Below the pieces are notes generated by a model. The model worked only from the letters and a program-made list of their open reading frames with translations. It searched no databases and was not told where the DNA came from. The translations under genes were made by a program, and so were the position numbers. This document shows, in pieces, positions 1-8,929 of a stretch of DNA of 64,000 nucleotides. The stretch spans positions 62,001-126,000 of the forward strand of contig CAWBVI010000003.1 of the NCBI GenBank assembly GCA_963792205.1, read 5' to 3'. Each line of letters starts with the position of its first letter. The first letter of the stretch is position 1. This DNA is from DATDAH01 sp963792205 (GTDB lineage: Bacteria > Actinomycetota > Acidimicrobiia > Acidimicrobiales > DATDAH01).

Positions 1-2
1 GC

Positions 3-848
3 AGCAGCGACGACGAGGAGCGCCGCAACAGCGTGAAGGTCACGGCCGAGCTCCGCGAGGCCATCGATCAGGGGCACCTCGTCGTCCACTACCAGCCCAA
101 GGTCGAGCTGGCCACCGGCCTGGTGGACTCGGTCGAGGCGCTGGTGCGGTGGCAGCACCCGGTCCGGGGCCTGCTGCCGCCGACCGAGTTCATCGCCCTC
201 GCCGAGCGCACCGGCCTGATCCGCGACCTAACGACCAAGGTCCTGGAGACCTCGTTGCGCCAGTGCGCCACCTGGCGGGCCGAGGGCCTCGATCTCCCCG
301 TCGCCGTGAACCTCTCCCCCCGCCTCCTCGGCCAGGTCGACCTCGTCGCCGGCGTCCGCCACGCCCTCGAGCTCGCCGGCATCCCCGCCAACCGGCTCAC
401 GCTGGAGATCACCGAATCGGCCTTCCCCGAGAACACACGGGGGCTCTCGACCACGCTCGACGAGCTCGGCGAGCTCGGGGTCCGCCTCGCCGTCGACGAC
501 TTCGGCACCGGCTGGTCGTCGCTCTCGAAGCTCAAGGAGCTGTCGGTGCAGGAGCTGAAGATCGACCGCTCGTTCGTCACCGCGCTGGCCGAGGACGACA
601 CCGACCACTCGATCGTCCGCTCGATCATCGACCTGGCCCGGTCGCTCAACCTGAGCGTGGTGGCCGAGGGGGTCGAGACCGAGGAGGTCGGCCACCTCCT
701 CGAGCGCCTCGGCTGCCCGCTGGCCCAGGGCTACTACTTCTCCCGTCCCGTCCCGGGCTCACTGCTCACCGGCTGGATCCTCGAGCGACAGGCCCGGCGC
801 GAGGCCGAGACCGAGTCCCGCCGCTCCGAGCTCCCCGACGTTCCGTAG
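3..848 (+). CDS. EAL-domain cyclic-di-GMP phosphodiesterase, 5' end outside window
   Basis: The frame is open from base 3, so the start lies upstream. What remains is a complete EAL domain, the family that hydrolyses cyclic di-GMP to pGpG in the cytosol. Visible in order are the E-A-L motif (bases 135-143), VNLS, EITES, DDFGTGWSS, LKIDRSF, VAEGVE and QGYYFSRP. These carry the metal-binding glutamates and aspartates and the catalytic lysine, so the domain should be active. The leading residues (SSDDEERRNS) look like a linker after a GGDEF or sensor domain, which is inference because that part is not in the window. The C-terminus ends in a short charged tail. Confidence 0.9.
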   Translation, partial: SSDDEERRNSVKVTAELREAIDQGHLVVHYQPKVELATGLVDSVEALVRWQHPVRGLLPPTEFIALAERTGLIRDLTTKVLETSLRQCATWRAEGLDLPVAVNLSPRLLGQVDLVAGVRHALELAGIPANRLTLEITESAFPENTRGLSTTLDELGELGVRLAVDDFGTGWSSLSKLKELSVQELKIDRSFVTALAEDDTDHSIVRSIIDLARSLNLSVVAEGVETEEVGHLLERLGCPLAQGYYFSRPVPGSLLTGWILERQARREAETESRRSELPDVP

Positions 849-862
849 TTACGGCGCGACCG

Positions 863-1576
863 CTAACTCGCCTCGGCGCAGGCCCGCGCCGCCGCCCGGG
901 CCGCGGCGTTGGCCGCCGCGGTGGCGTCCTTCCCGAGCGCCAGCAGCCGTGGCAGCCGACCCGGGTGACGGAGGATGTAGCGCGCGGCCGCACCCAGGTC
1001 CGGCGAGCCGTCCGGCTTGGCCAGGCCGAGGACCGCCTCGTCGACGGTGTCGTCGTCGGCCCGGTCGCTGATCGCCCGCACGGCGGACCACGGCACCCCG
1101 CGCTCGACGCACACCGCGGCCACCGCCACGGTCTCCATGTCCACGGCGACCACCCCGGACTCGATGAAGGCGGCAATGGTCTCCGGGGGGAAGCCGAACT
1201 GGTCGGAGGAGACGATCTCGCCCTTGGGCACGAGGCTCCCGAGCGCGGCTGGCGAGTGACCGACCCGGCCGGGCCAGTCGGTCACCACCTCGGGGACCAC
1301 GAGGTCGGCGATGCCCACCGACGGTCCGATGCCACCGGCGATGCCGACGACCACCACGTGGTCGACGTCGGCGCCGTCGAGCATCCGTCGGGCCGCGGCC
1401 GCCCCCCGCTCGATGCCGATCCCGGTGGTGGTGGCCACGACGTCGGCGCCCCCCACACGGCCGACGTGGCCCTCGAGGTCGCCGCTCCGACCCTTGTGCA
1501 GGTCGAAGGCCTTCACGACCGGCCGCAGCTCGGACGGCATGGGGGCCAGGATCCCGAAGCGCCTCGTCGCCGTCAT
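863..1576 (-). CDS. MTA/SAH-nucleosidase-like phosphorylase-superfamily protein
   Basis: A 237-residue member of the PNP/UDP phosphorylase superfamily, probably cleaving a purine nucleoside such as 5'-methylthioadenosine, S-adenosylhomocysteine or futalosine. Supporting motifs are the glycine-rich VGIAGGIG loop and the VAVDMETVAVA segment, whose Met-Glu pair binds the ribose in this family, followed by an aspartate in RAISDRADD. The ATG at 1576 is chosen because it overlaps the upstream gene's stop as ATGA, implying translational coupling; a longer in-frame reading upstream is low-complexity and unlike the family. The exact substrate cannot be read from sequence. A true MTA phosphorylase is encoded separately at 28.1 kb. 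Confidence 0.8.
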   Translation of the reverse strand: MTATRRFGILAPMPSELRPVVKAFDLHKGRSGDLEGHVGRVGGADVVATTTGIGIERGAAAARRMLDGADVDHVVVVGIAGGIGPSVGIADLVVPEVVTDWPGRVGHSPAALGSLVPKGEIVSSDQFGFPPETIAAFIESGVVAVDMETVAVAAVCVERGVPWSAVRAISDRADDDTVDEAVLGLAKPDGSPDLGAAARYILRHPGRLPRLLALGKDATAAANAAARAAARACAEAS

Positions 1577-2682
1577 TCCACGAACACCTCCTGGGAGCGC
1601 GGCCGCCCGCCCGGCCCGCTGTAGGCCAGGCCGTAGCCCGGTGCGGGGTCGCCCTCGCGCACGGTCAGCGCCCTGGTGGCGGCCAGCCAGGCGTCCATCA
1701 GGTCGTCCTCGGCGGCGTAGTCGAAGGGGTCGGTCAGCACGGTCTCCTCTGGACCCCCCGGCGCGGGCGGGTGCTCGGCCAGCCACTGGGCCGTGTGGGC
1801 CACAGCCTCCCGGGCCGGCACGACATCGGCGTAGCCCAGCCGCGTCCGAATGCGGCTCAGGTCGAGGACCCGGTGGGTGGGCAGCGGCTGGGTGAGCAGC
1901 GGGCGGGCCGGCCGGGCGAGGGCGTGCGGCATCGAGACCAGCTCGAGCTCGGCGCCCAACGCCGAGGCCACCAGCTCGACCACCTGGCGCACCGTCAGCA
2001 CCTCCTCGTCACCGGCGTTGAACAGCGTCCCGGCGGCGGCCGACGGCTGATCCACGGCCAGGAGCACGGCGTGGGCCAGGTTCACGGTGAAGCCGTGGTG
2101 GTGCAGGGTCAGCCCGTCGTCCGGGACCACGATCCGGCGGCGCCCGTCCCGCACCCGGCGCACGATCGACCATTCCCGCGGCACCAGCTGGTACGGCCCG
2201 TAGGCGTACGGGTAGCGCACGTGGGCGGCGTCGGGGTGGTGGGCGAAGACCGCGGCCTCCGTGCGGGCCACCCGGTAGCCCTTCTCGTCCTCCGCCTCCT
2301 CGGCCACGAGGGGGGCGGTCTCGTCGACGGGGACGGGAAGGCCGGCGGGCTCGTGCAGCCAGGGGTTCATCCAGCCCCGGATCGCCGGGACGCCACCGAC
2401 CGAGACGAAGCGGCCGACCCGACCGGCGGTGAGCTCGGCGATCGTCCGCAGGCGCCCGTACATGGCCACGACCAGGTCATCCTCCCGCCCGGCGAGCGCG
2501 GCGGCCAGGGCCGCGGCGTCATACGGGTCGGCGTGCAGGTGCTCGACGGCGGCGGCCGTCTCCTCCCGCTCGTGGGTCCCCCGGTGCAGGATCGTGACGT
2601 CCCAACCCCGCTCGAGGAGACCGTGGACGATCCAGATCCCGGTCGGCCCGGTACCACCCACGACGAGAGCACTCGACCCCAC
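1573..2682 (-). CDS. NAD-dependent epimerase/dehydratase family protein
   Basis: A 369-residue extended-SDR protein. The N-terminus carries the Rossmann nucleotide-binding motif GGTGPTGIW, followed by a YGRL strand and a substrate-binding C-terminal half containing HVRYPYAYGP and an AGDEEVLTVRQ segment typical of sugar-epimerase-like proteins. The start is the GTG at 2682, just before the Rossmann strand; an upstream in-frame extension would be unstructured. The canonical catalytic Tyr-x-x-x-Lys is not obvious, with GYRVAR at that place, so activity is uncertain. It overlaps the nucleosidase gene by 4 bases and likely shares its transcript, promoted from the short divergent gap before 2760. 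Confidence 0.8.
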   Translation of the reverse strand: MGSSALVVGGTGPTGIWIVHGLLERGWDVTILHRGTHEREETAAAVEHLHADPYDAAALAAALAGREDDLVVAMYGRLRTIAELTAGRVGRFVSVGGVPAIRGWMNPWLHEPAGLPVPVDETAPLVAEEAEDEKGYRVARTEAAVFAHHPDAAHVRYPYAYGPYQLVPREWSIVRRVRDGRRRIVVPDDGLTLHHHGFTVNLAHAVLLAVDQPSAAAGTLFNAGDEEVLTVRQVVELVASALGAELELVSMPHALARPARPLLTQPLPTHRVLDLSRIRTRLGYADVVPAREAVAHTAQWLAEHPPAPGGPEETVLTDPFDYAAEDDLMDAWLAATRALTVREGDPAPGYGLAYSGPGGRPRSQEVFVE

Positions 2683-2759
2683 CCCTGCATTCTGCTCCGT
2701 CCCCGCGCCGAGGCCGTCCGGTCTACGCTCCCGCGTACATCCCACCCTCGGAGGTCAGC

Positions 2760-3122
2760 ATGGGATTCTTCAAGAAGCTCCAGGACAAGGTCGCGCCGAC
2801 CGATCCGGAAGCGGTGTTGGCCCAGCAGCGGTCCATGGGCATCGACACGGCCAACCTCGGTGGTCCGTCCAACGCCGCCGTGGCCGACAACGACCCCATC
2901 TGGGCTCCCATCGAGGGCATCGGGCTCGAGGAGTACGCCCGGGTGGCCAAGATCGGCTCCAACCAGGGCGTGACCGACGAGGCGGGCATGACCGCCGTCG
3001 CCACCGCCCAAGGGCTCGATGCAACGGCCTGGAACACCGCCGCCAAGGGCTGGATCGACCGGATGGGCCAGAACATGGCCGTGGGCCAGAAGTTCCGCCA
3101 GCACTTCGACGCCGCGGGCTGA
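2760..3122 (+). CDS. Small conserved hypothetical protein
   Basis: A 120-residue soluble protein, MGFFKKLQDK at its start, mostly acidic and helical, with no signal peptide, membrane segment or catalytic motif that I recognise. A clear ribosome binding site GGAGG lies at 2750-2754, five bases before the ATG, which is stronger than most sites in this window. The text has a repeated helical pattern (EYARVAKIGSNQG, then AGMTAVATAQGLD). It diverges from the epimerase/nucleosidase pair and converges with the protease gene. Function unknown. Confidence 0.75.
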   Translation: MGFFKKLQDKVAPTDPEAVLAQQRSMGIDTANLGGPSNAAVADNDPIWAPIEGIGLEEYARVAKIGSNQGVTDEAGMTAVATAQGLDATAWNTAAKGWIDRMGQNMAVGQKFRQHFDAAG

Positions 3123-3134
3123 ACCTCCCCCGGC

Positions 3135-6011
3135 TCAGCCCGCCGGGACGAAGAAGACCGTGAGGCCTTCCGGGTCCGCGTCGGGGATCTGCCCGCCGGT
3201 GTCCTCGACCACGTAGCGGTCGCCGTCGGTGCCGGTCAACGTCGCCTCCACGATCCGGCCGACGTCCTCGGCCAAGGTGTCGACCACGAAGAGGTAGAAC
3301 TCCGTGCCCCCGGCCGGGGGGAACGCCGACGCGCAGTCGTCAACCGCCACGCTCAGCTCGAAGCCGGGCGTGTTGTTCGACCCGTCGGGCGTGGCCACCT
3401 GCTCCTGGCAGACCACCTCACCGGCCGCGTCGACCGCCCCGATCTCGACCGACAGGTCGCCCGAGAACGGGTGGTCGATGACCACGTCGAGCTGCGGCGC
3501 TTCACCGCCCGCGGTCGAGGTGGTCGGTCCGGCCGCCTCACCGTCGGTGACGAGGAGGAGCCCGTCGGGGTCGTCATCGGGGATCGCCGCCGGGAGGTCG
3601 TCGAACTCGACGGTCTCGCCGTCGGGCCCCTCGAGCGTGAGCTCGGTCACCGACCCTTCGTCGACCGCGGCGGTGTCCACCACCGCCACGAACCAGCGGG
3701 CGTCCGCGCTGGGCGGGTACTCGTCGGCGCAGTCGGCCATGCCGATGCGCCCCGACAGGCCGCCGTCGCCGGCCTCGCCGGGATGGGGCTGGAGGACCTC
3801 GATCGAGCAGGTCACATTGCCCTCGTCGTCCAGCACCCCGGCCGTGACCGCCAGGTCGCCGGTGTAGGGGTGCTCGAGGGTGAGGTCGAAGAACGGGCCC
3901 TCGGGGTCGGCGTCGTCCATGCCGTCGTCGTCGTCGGCCTCGCCGCTGCCGTCGACCAGCACGGTCGTGCCCTCGGGATCGGCGTCGGCGATCGGCCGGG
4001 GCAGCCCCGGCGCGGGGTAGGGGTCCTCGCCGTCGTAGACCGTGAAGCTGTGGATCTCGCCCTCGTCGTCGGGGAGGGTGTCCACCGCTCGGAGGTACCA
4101 GCGCTGGTCCTCCGAGGGCGGGACGAACTCGGCGCAGTCGGTCTCGCTCACGTCGGTGAGGCCGGTGAGGTTGTCCTCGGCGTCCTCGTTGTCCGGGCGG
4201 TGCAGCGAGACGGGGTCGCACAGCTCCTCGTCGTCGGGGCCGAGCACCCCGACCTCGACGTCGAGGTCGCCGCGGTACGAGTGGGCGATCTCGAACTCGA
4301 CCGAGATGATCCCCTCCTCGGGCTCGTCGATGTCGCCGGTGGGATCCATGGTGTCGCCGCCACCACCGTCGAGGCCGTGGTCGGCGAAGGCCTCGGCGAT
4401 GAGCTCCTCGTCCTCGCCCCCGAAGGCGGCCTCGTTGGCCGACACGTAGGCCGCGGCCACGTCGGGCAAGGTCGTGCCCTCCACGAGGTAGCCGTGGGAG
4501 GTCAGCAGCGTGGTGAGCACCCGGTCCCGCACCTCGGCGCAGTCGTCGGAGCCGGGGCAGTCCTCGACGTCGAGGCCCTGTGCATCGAGGAGGCCGTCGA
4601 CGATGTCCCAGATGGCCCCGGTGTAGATCGTGCCGTCGGCGTGGACCTCGTTGATCAGGTCGTCGGGGTAGACGAGATCGGTGTCGAGACGGCGGAGGCA
4701 CTCGCCGGACTCGGTCCACGGGAAGAGGCAGCCCTGGTCGCCGGTGCGCTCGTCGATGGTCACCAGCCAGGCCAGGAGGTCGCCGAAGCCCTCGTGGTAG
4801 GCCCCGGCCTCCGCCCCGTTCCAGAGGACCGGGGCCTGCTCGCCGAGGACGGCGTGGCCGTACTCGTGGACGATGCCGCTGGCGTCCTCACCCTCGTTGA
4901 TCCCGTCGGAGCCGACACCCAGGCGGATCGCCTCGCCGTCCCACTGGGCGTTGTCGACGATGTCGGCGTCGACCGCCACGACGGGGATGGGCCGCCCCCA
5001 CACCTCGCCGAAGCCGAGGCGCTCCATCTCGCGGTGGGCGAGGTCGACCCAGTAGTAGGCCATCGCGTGCTCGATGCCGGGACGGGCCCGCCCGGCGGCC
5101 CAGGTGCCGTCGTCCTCGACCGGCGGCTCACCACGGGCCTGAGGCGGCTCGGTGTCCACGAACTCGCCGATCAGGTGGGTCTCGTCGGTCAGGCCCTCCA
5201 GCTCCCGGCCTTCGAGGACCTGGTTGGCCTGCTCCGCGGGCGGGCGCTCGCCGCCAGCCGCATAGATCGGGTCGGGGATGAAGAGGCAGGCCGACGGGGC
5301 CGGGCCCGGGTCGCACGCGTCCCCGCCCTGCTGGACCCGCGCCGAGGCGGGGAAGACCGCGGTCGCCGCCCGGCGGGGGCTCCACGGCGCCCGCTGGACG
5401 ACCGGCGCCCGGTCCGTGGCGGCCGCCAACACGTCGATCACGTCGCCGGTCTCGGCGTTGACGCTCACGTCCCAGGAACCCGAAGGGTCGGTGGTGGTCA
5501 CCGGGACCAGCCACGCGAGGGTCAGCTCCGCGCCCGACGGGACCCACACCAGCTCGGATGGCCCCACGTCGTCGGGGGTGCCGTCGACCGCCTTCCCGGC
5601 GTTGTCCTCGGCCACGGCCTCGTCCACGGGCTCCACCTCGGCGCCCGCTTCGGCCTCGGACAGGGCGTTGGTCGCGCCCTGCACCGACCCGTCCTCCAAC
5701 ACGTTGACCACCAGCTCCGCGCCCCGGATCGGAAGGTCATCCAGGTACTGGCCGAAGGTCACGTTGCTGACCGCGGGCGTCATCGTGATCCCGGTGAAGC
5801 GCAGCGCGTCGCGCTGCTCGTCGTCCAGGTCGGCCTCGTCGTCGATCCACGCCTGGGCCGTCTCGACGATCTCCTGCTCCTCGTCGCTCAGGTCGTCGAG
5901 GGCCGCCGCCGGCTCGGCGTCGGCGGCCTCGTCGTCACCGCCGCCGTCGTCGCCGGAGCACGCCGGTACGAGGGCGAGGCAAAGGAAGAGGATGAGCAAG
6001 GTCCGCCGCAT
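3135..6011 (-). CDS. Secreted lipoprotein metalloprotease (fungalysin/thermolysin-like) with three P-domain-like repeats
   Basis: A 958-residue exported protease. Residues 1-18 form a lipoprotein signal ending VPAC (lipid-modified Cys18). After an acidic linker, residues about 35-110 resemble an FTP propeptide (RFTGITMTP, then LVVNVLEDG). The zinc site is HEYGH at residues 382-386, with the third ligand Glu407 in AYHEGFGD, the pattern of M4/M36 gluzincins. The last 370 residues hold three similar beta-rich modules with the signatures SYRGDLDVEV, PYTGDLAVTA and PFSGDLSVEI, each closing with DADPEG or DDDPDG; these resemble proprotein-convertase P-domains. The start at 6011 is the ATG in front of the signal peptide. 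Probably surface-anchored and degrading extracellular protein. Confidence 0.85.
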   Translation of the reverse strand: MRRTLLILFLCLALVPACSGDDGGGDDEAADAEPAAALDDLSDEEQEIVETAQAWIDDEADLDDEQRDALRFTGITMTPAVSNVTFGQYLDDLPIRGAELVVNVLEDGSVQGATNALSEAEAGAEVEPVDEAVAEDNAGKAVDGTPDDVGPSELVWVPSGAELTLAWLVPVTTTDPSGSWDVSVNAETGDVIDVLAAATDRAPVVQRAPWSPRRAATAVFPASARVQQGGDACDPGPAPSACLFIPDPIYAAGGERPPAEQANQVLEGRELEGLTDETHLIGEFVDTEPPQARGEPPVEDDGTWAAGRARPGIEHAMAYYWVDLAHREMERLGFGEVWGRPIPVVAVDADIVDNAQWDGEAIRLGVGSDGINEGEDASGIVHEYGHAVLGEQAPVLWNGAEAGAYHEGFGDLLAWLVTIDERTGDQGCLFPWTESGECLRRLDTDLVYPDDLINEVHADGTIYTGAIWDIVDGLLDAQGLDVEDCPGSDDCAEVRDRVLTTLLTSHGYLVEGTTLPDVAAAYVSANEAAFGGEDEELIAEAFADHGLDGGGGDTMDPTGDIDEPEEGIISVEFEIAHSYRGDLDVEVGVLGPDDEELCDPVSLHRPDNEDAEDNLTGLTDVSETDCAEFVPPSEDQRWYLRAVDTLPDDEGEIHSFTVYDGEDPYPAPGLPRPIADADPEGTTVLVDGSGEADDDDGMDDADPEGPFFDLTLEHPYTGDLAVTAGVLDDEGNVTCSIEVLQPHPGEAGDGGLSGRIGMADCADEYPPSADARWFVAVVDTAAVDEGSVTELTLEGPDGETVEFDDLPAAIPDDDPDGLLLVTDGEAAGPTTSTAGGEAPQLDVVIDHPFSGDLSVEIGAVDAAGEVVCQEQVATPDGSNNTPGFELSVAVDDCASAFPPAGGTEFYLFVVDTLAEDVGRIVEATLTGTDGDRYVVEDTGGQIPDADPEGLTVFFVPAG

Positions 6012-6073
6012 GGCGCCGCACCGTAATCCGGTGCGAGCCCGCGGCTGCCTCACGGATCCGCAAGGCTGGCGGC

Positions 6074-6509
6074 GTGCTGGACGACCCGATGGCCGTGCTC
6101 GTCGAGCACGGCATCCTCCTCGAGTCGGCCAAGGGCCCGATCCCGAACCTGGCCGATCTCGTCGCCGGTGAGCCGGTCAAGGGGAGCTGGTGGGCCCACC
6201 CCGACAGCCACCAGATCTTCCGCGTCGATCAACGAGCTGGCCGACTCGCCCGACGTGGTCCGACTCCGGCTGGTGCGGGGCAAGGTCACGCTCGTCCACC
6301 GGCGACTCTGGCCGGCGCTCGTCCGACTGGCCGACCGCGTCCCCCGCGAACGCCTGGCCGCCCTCCACGAGGAACACACGGCGTCGGGCGCGCACCGGGT
6401 CGTCGAGGAGCCGTTCCCGGACTGGGTGCCGCCCGACGTGCTGACGGAGGCCAGCGCGCTCACGGCGGAGGGCGCCGAGGAGCGCCTGCCTGCGTCACTG
6501 CTCGCCTGA
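6074..6509 (+). CDS. Conserved hypothetical protein, frameshifted
   Basis: Two adjacent frames together encode one protein of about 145 residues: the first reads VEHGILLESAKGPIP, then GSWWAHPDSHQIFR, the second continues INELADSPDVVRLRLV and VHRRLWPALVRLADR. Removing one base, the G at 6227, joins them as IFRVINELADSP with no other change. The family is known to me only as an uncharacterised actinobacterial protein; the tryptophan-rich GSWWAHP segment and the VHRRLWPAL segment are its conserved parts. The start may be the GTG at 6074 or the ATG at 6089. Its 3' end overlaps the convergent cupin gene by 15 bases. Confidence 0.7.
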
Positions 6510-6887
6510 GGGGCTCCGCTCCCCTCCGGGGGGCGGCGCGGGCCCGGTCGTGAACCGGAAGCAGTGGAGGGGGGCGTCGGGCTGGAGGGGGCGGAGCGCG
6601 CCGGGTGTGCGCGGCGGGATGTGGACCAGGTCGCCGGCGCCGATCTCCCGCTCCTCGCCCGCGAGGGTCAGGCAGCCGCGGCCCGTCGTCACGTAGAGGA
6701 ACAGGTCCGCGCCGGACCCGTCGGCTGCGAAACTGGCCTCGTGGGCGACCTCGAACTCACTCACCAGCTCGAGGCGACCGCTCCCGGCGATCTCGAACAT
6801 CTCCCGGGGGGACACCAGCCAGGACGCGGCGACGTCTCCGCCGGCGGCGACCACCGGCGCCGCGTCATCCGCCGACCGGGCGTCCAT
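6495..6887 (-). CDS. Cupin-domain protein
   Basis: A 130-residue single-domain cupin. Residues about 35-115 show the beta-barrel pattern: FEVAHEASFAADG, LFLYVTTGRGCLTLAGEE, then IGAGDLVHIPPRTPGA and a late strand with LHCFRF. The usual first cupin motif has only one of its histidines, so metal binding is uncertain. Such proteins act as small-molecule sensors, isomerases or oxygenases; nothing here decides between them. It lies upstream of, and in the same direction as, nothing obvious: the P450 gene on the same strand lies further upstream, 66 bases away, so the two could share a transcript. Confidence 0.75.
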   Translation of the reverse strand: MDARSADDAAPVVAAGGDVAASWLVSPREMFEIAGSGRLELVSEFEVAHEASFAADGSGADLFLYVTTGRGCLTLAGEEREIGAGDLVHIPPRTPGALRPLQPDAPLHCFRFTTGPAPPPGGERSPSGEQ

Positions 6888-6952
6888 CGCACCCCCCTAC
6901 TCCCCGGACGCCAGACTAGATCGACCGAACGTCAGGCGCCCTGGGCGCGGCG

Positions 6953-8158
6953 TCAGCTCCCGAAGCGCAGCGGCAGGATCTCGGGCCCGAAGATCCCGAA
7001 CGGGGGCCGCCACGTGGTCTCGCCGTCGTGGGCGAGGCCGGGCATCGCCGCCGCCAGGATGGGCAGCGCCTCCTGCATCTCGGCCCGGGCCAGGCTGGCG
7101 CCCAGGCAGTAGTGCGGGCCGCCGCCGAAGGTGAAGTGGGGCTCGCGAGGCACGGTGATGTCGAAGGTCCGCGGCTCGTCGTAGGTCGCGGGGTCGTGGT
7201 TCGCCGCCGAGGTGGAGAGGGACAGCATGGTCCCGGCCGCGACCCGGTAGCCGTCCAGCTCGAACTCCTCGACGACCATGCGGGGCGCGGCCGCGACGGC
7301 TCCCCGGAACCGCATGACCTCCTCGACCGCCTGGGGCGCCAGCGAGGGATCGGACCGGAGGTGCTCCCACTGGTCGGGGAACTCCGAGAACAGCCACATC
7401 GCCAGCCCGAGCTGGTTGCGGGTGGTGTCGAACCCGGCGAACAGGAGCGCGGCGATCAGGGCGAAGACCTCGTCGTCGGTCAGGCGGTCGTCGTCCTCGG
7501 TGGCCTGGACGAGGGCGGTCACGAGGTCGTCCTGGGGGTTCGCCCGGCGGTCCGCGGTCAGGGCCGTGACGTACTCGCCCATCTGCTCGAGCCCCCACTC
7601 CACCTCAGCGAGGTGCGCACCGAGCTGGAACGACAGGGCCCAGGTGATCGCCCGGTTCCACCGGGCGAAGTCGTCGTGGTCCTCGCGGGGGACGCCCAGG
7701 AGGTGGCACATCACCTCGATCGGGTAGTGGTCAGCCACCTGGGCCATGAACTCGCAGTGGCCGACCTCGACCAGCGGGTCCACGAGCGTGTGCAGGGTGG
7801 CCCGCATCTCGTCCCGATGGGCGTCCACCGCCCGGGGGGTGAACGCCCGGCTCACGAGCTTGCGGAGGCGGGTGTGGTCCTCACCCTCGAGGGCCAGGAT
7901 CGAGGTGCTCAGCTGGTCGAAGAGCGGGCCGTCGGTGACGCCCTGCATGCGGACGATGTCGGGCACCGAGCTGCGCAGGCGCCGGTCGGCGAGGAGGACC
8001 TGCACCTGCGCCCGGCCGATGGCCAGCCCGCCGATCGGGGTCCGGACCAGCCACGACTCGCGCCGCAGGCCCTCCATGATCGGGACGGGATCGGCCTGGA
8101 ACTCCTCGGAGAACATGTCGAGGAACGGCGCGTCGTCGATCGTCTTCACCGCTAGCAC
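6953..8158 (-). CDS. Cytochrome P450
   Basis: A 401-residue soluble bacterial P450 of normal length. The I-helix shows AGFDTT with the usual acid-alcohol pair, the K-helix ExxR is EEVMR, and the heme-binding loop is FTFGGGPHYCLGA with Cys351 as the iron ligand. EGEDHTRLRKLVSRAFTP is the usual C-helix heme-propionate region. It will need a ferredoxin and reductase encoded elsewhere; none is adjacent. The start may be the GTG at 8158 or the one at 8149. The substrate is not predictable. It diverges from the methyltransferase-like gene over a 47-base gap that must contain both promoters. Confidence 0.93.
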   Translation of the reverse strand: MLAVKTIDDAPFLDMFSEEFQADPVPIMEGLRRESWLVRTPIGGLAIGRAQVQVLLADRRLRSSVPDIVRMQGVTDGPLFDQLSTSILALEGEDHTRLRKLVSRAFTPRAVDAHRDEMRATLHTLVDPLVEVGHCEFMAQVADHYPIEVMCHLLGVPREDHDDFARWNRAITWALSFQLGAHLAEVEWGLEQMGEYVTALTADRRANPQDDLVTALVQATEDDDRLTDDEVFALIAALLFAGFDTTRNQLGLAMWLFSEFPDQWEHLRSDPSLAPQAVEEVMRFRGAVAAAPRMVVEEFELDGYRVAAGTMLSLSTSAANHDPATYDEPRTFDITVPREPHFTFGGGPHYCLGASLARAEMQEALPILAAAMPGLAHDGETTWRPPFGIFGPEILPLRFGS

Positions 8159-8205
8159 CGTAGGCCGATGCCGATCGGCCTGACCCGACGCACGAGACTG
8201 GCCTC

Positions 8206-8919
8206 GTGCTGGCCACGACGCGGGCCCGGATCGACATGCGGCTCGGGATGCTCGAGTACCGGCTCCGGCCCAGGCGACGCGAGACCTGGGAGGGACCCTT
8301 CAACGGGCAGGCGTTCCGGCAACGGATGTTCGACGAGCTGTGCACGGGCATCGACTTCGCCGCGATCATCGAGACCGGGACCTATCGGGGCACGACCACG
8401 GCGCACCTCCGGCAGCGCACGACCATCCCCGTCCACTCCTTCGAGCTGCAGCCCCGCGACCACGGCTTTGCCCGGGCCCGACTGCGGAAGACGCGCGACC
8501 TCCACCTGCACCGTGAAGACAGCCGGGAAGGCATCGCCGCCCTCGCCGGCACCCCGAGCCGGTCGGAAGGGCCGGTGTTCTTCTACCTCGACGCGCACTG
8601 GGAGGACGATCTTCCCCTGCGCGAAGAGGTCGACTTGGCGTTCACGCACTGGAGGCAGGCCGTCGTGATGGTCGACGACTTCGCCGTGCCCGACGACCCG
8701 GGGTACGGGTTCGACGACTACGGCGCCGGCAAGGCGCTGACCCTCGCCTACCTCGGGGCGGCGGCGGCGGACCCGGTGGCCGTGTGGTTTCCGGCCTGCG
8801 CGTCCCGAGCGGAGACGGGGGCCCAGCGGGGCTGCGTCGTGCTCGCCCGCGACGCCGAGCTCATCCGTCGGATCGATCTCCTCACGACCCTGCGACGGTG
8901 GCCACCGGCCCGCGCATGA
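8206..8919 (+). CDS. Class I SAM-dependent methyltransferase-like protein
   Basis: A 237-residue protein whose central part fits a Rossmann methyltransferase: IIETGTYRGTTTAHL is the glycine-rich SAM loop, VHSFELQP the acidic second strand, and VFFYLDAHWEDD with VVMVDDFAVPDD the following strands. The DAHW and VDDF segments are typical of the TylF/macrocin-like methyltransferases that act on sugars. Next to a glycosyltransferase-like gene and an oxygenase, it could modify a glycan or natural product, which is inference. The GTG start at 8206 is the first in frame. Confidence 0.7.
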   Translation: MLATTRARIDMRLGMLEYRLRPRRRETWEGPFNGQAFRQRMFDELCTGIDFAAIIETGTYRGTTTAHLRQRTTIPVHSFELQPRDHGFARARLRKTRDLHLHREDSREGIAALAGTPSRSEGPVFFYLDAHWEDDLPLREEVDLAFTHWRQAVVMVDDFAVPDDPGYGFDDYGAGKALTLAYLGAAAADPVAVWFPACASRAETGAQRGCVVLARDAELIRRIDLLTTLRRWPPARA

Positions 8920-8929
8920 TCGCGGTCGG

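Noticed and set aside
3471..6026. An 851-codon open frame opposite the metalloprotease.
   Set aside because: No recognisable domain; composition is a shadow of the protease codons, which have clear lipobox, HEYGH and repeat features.
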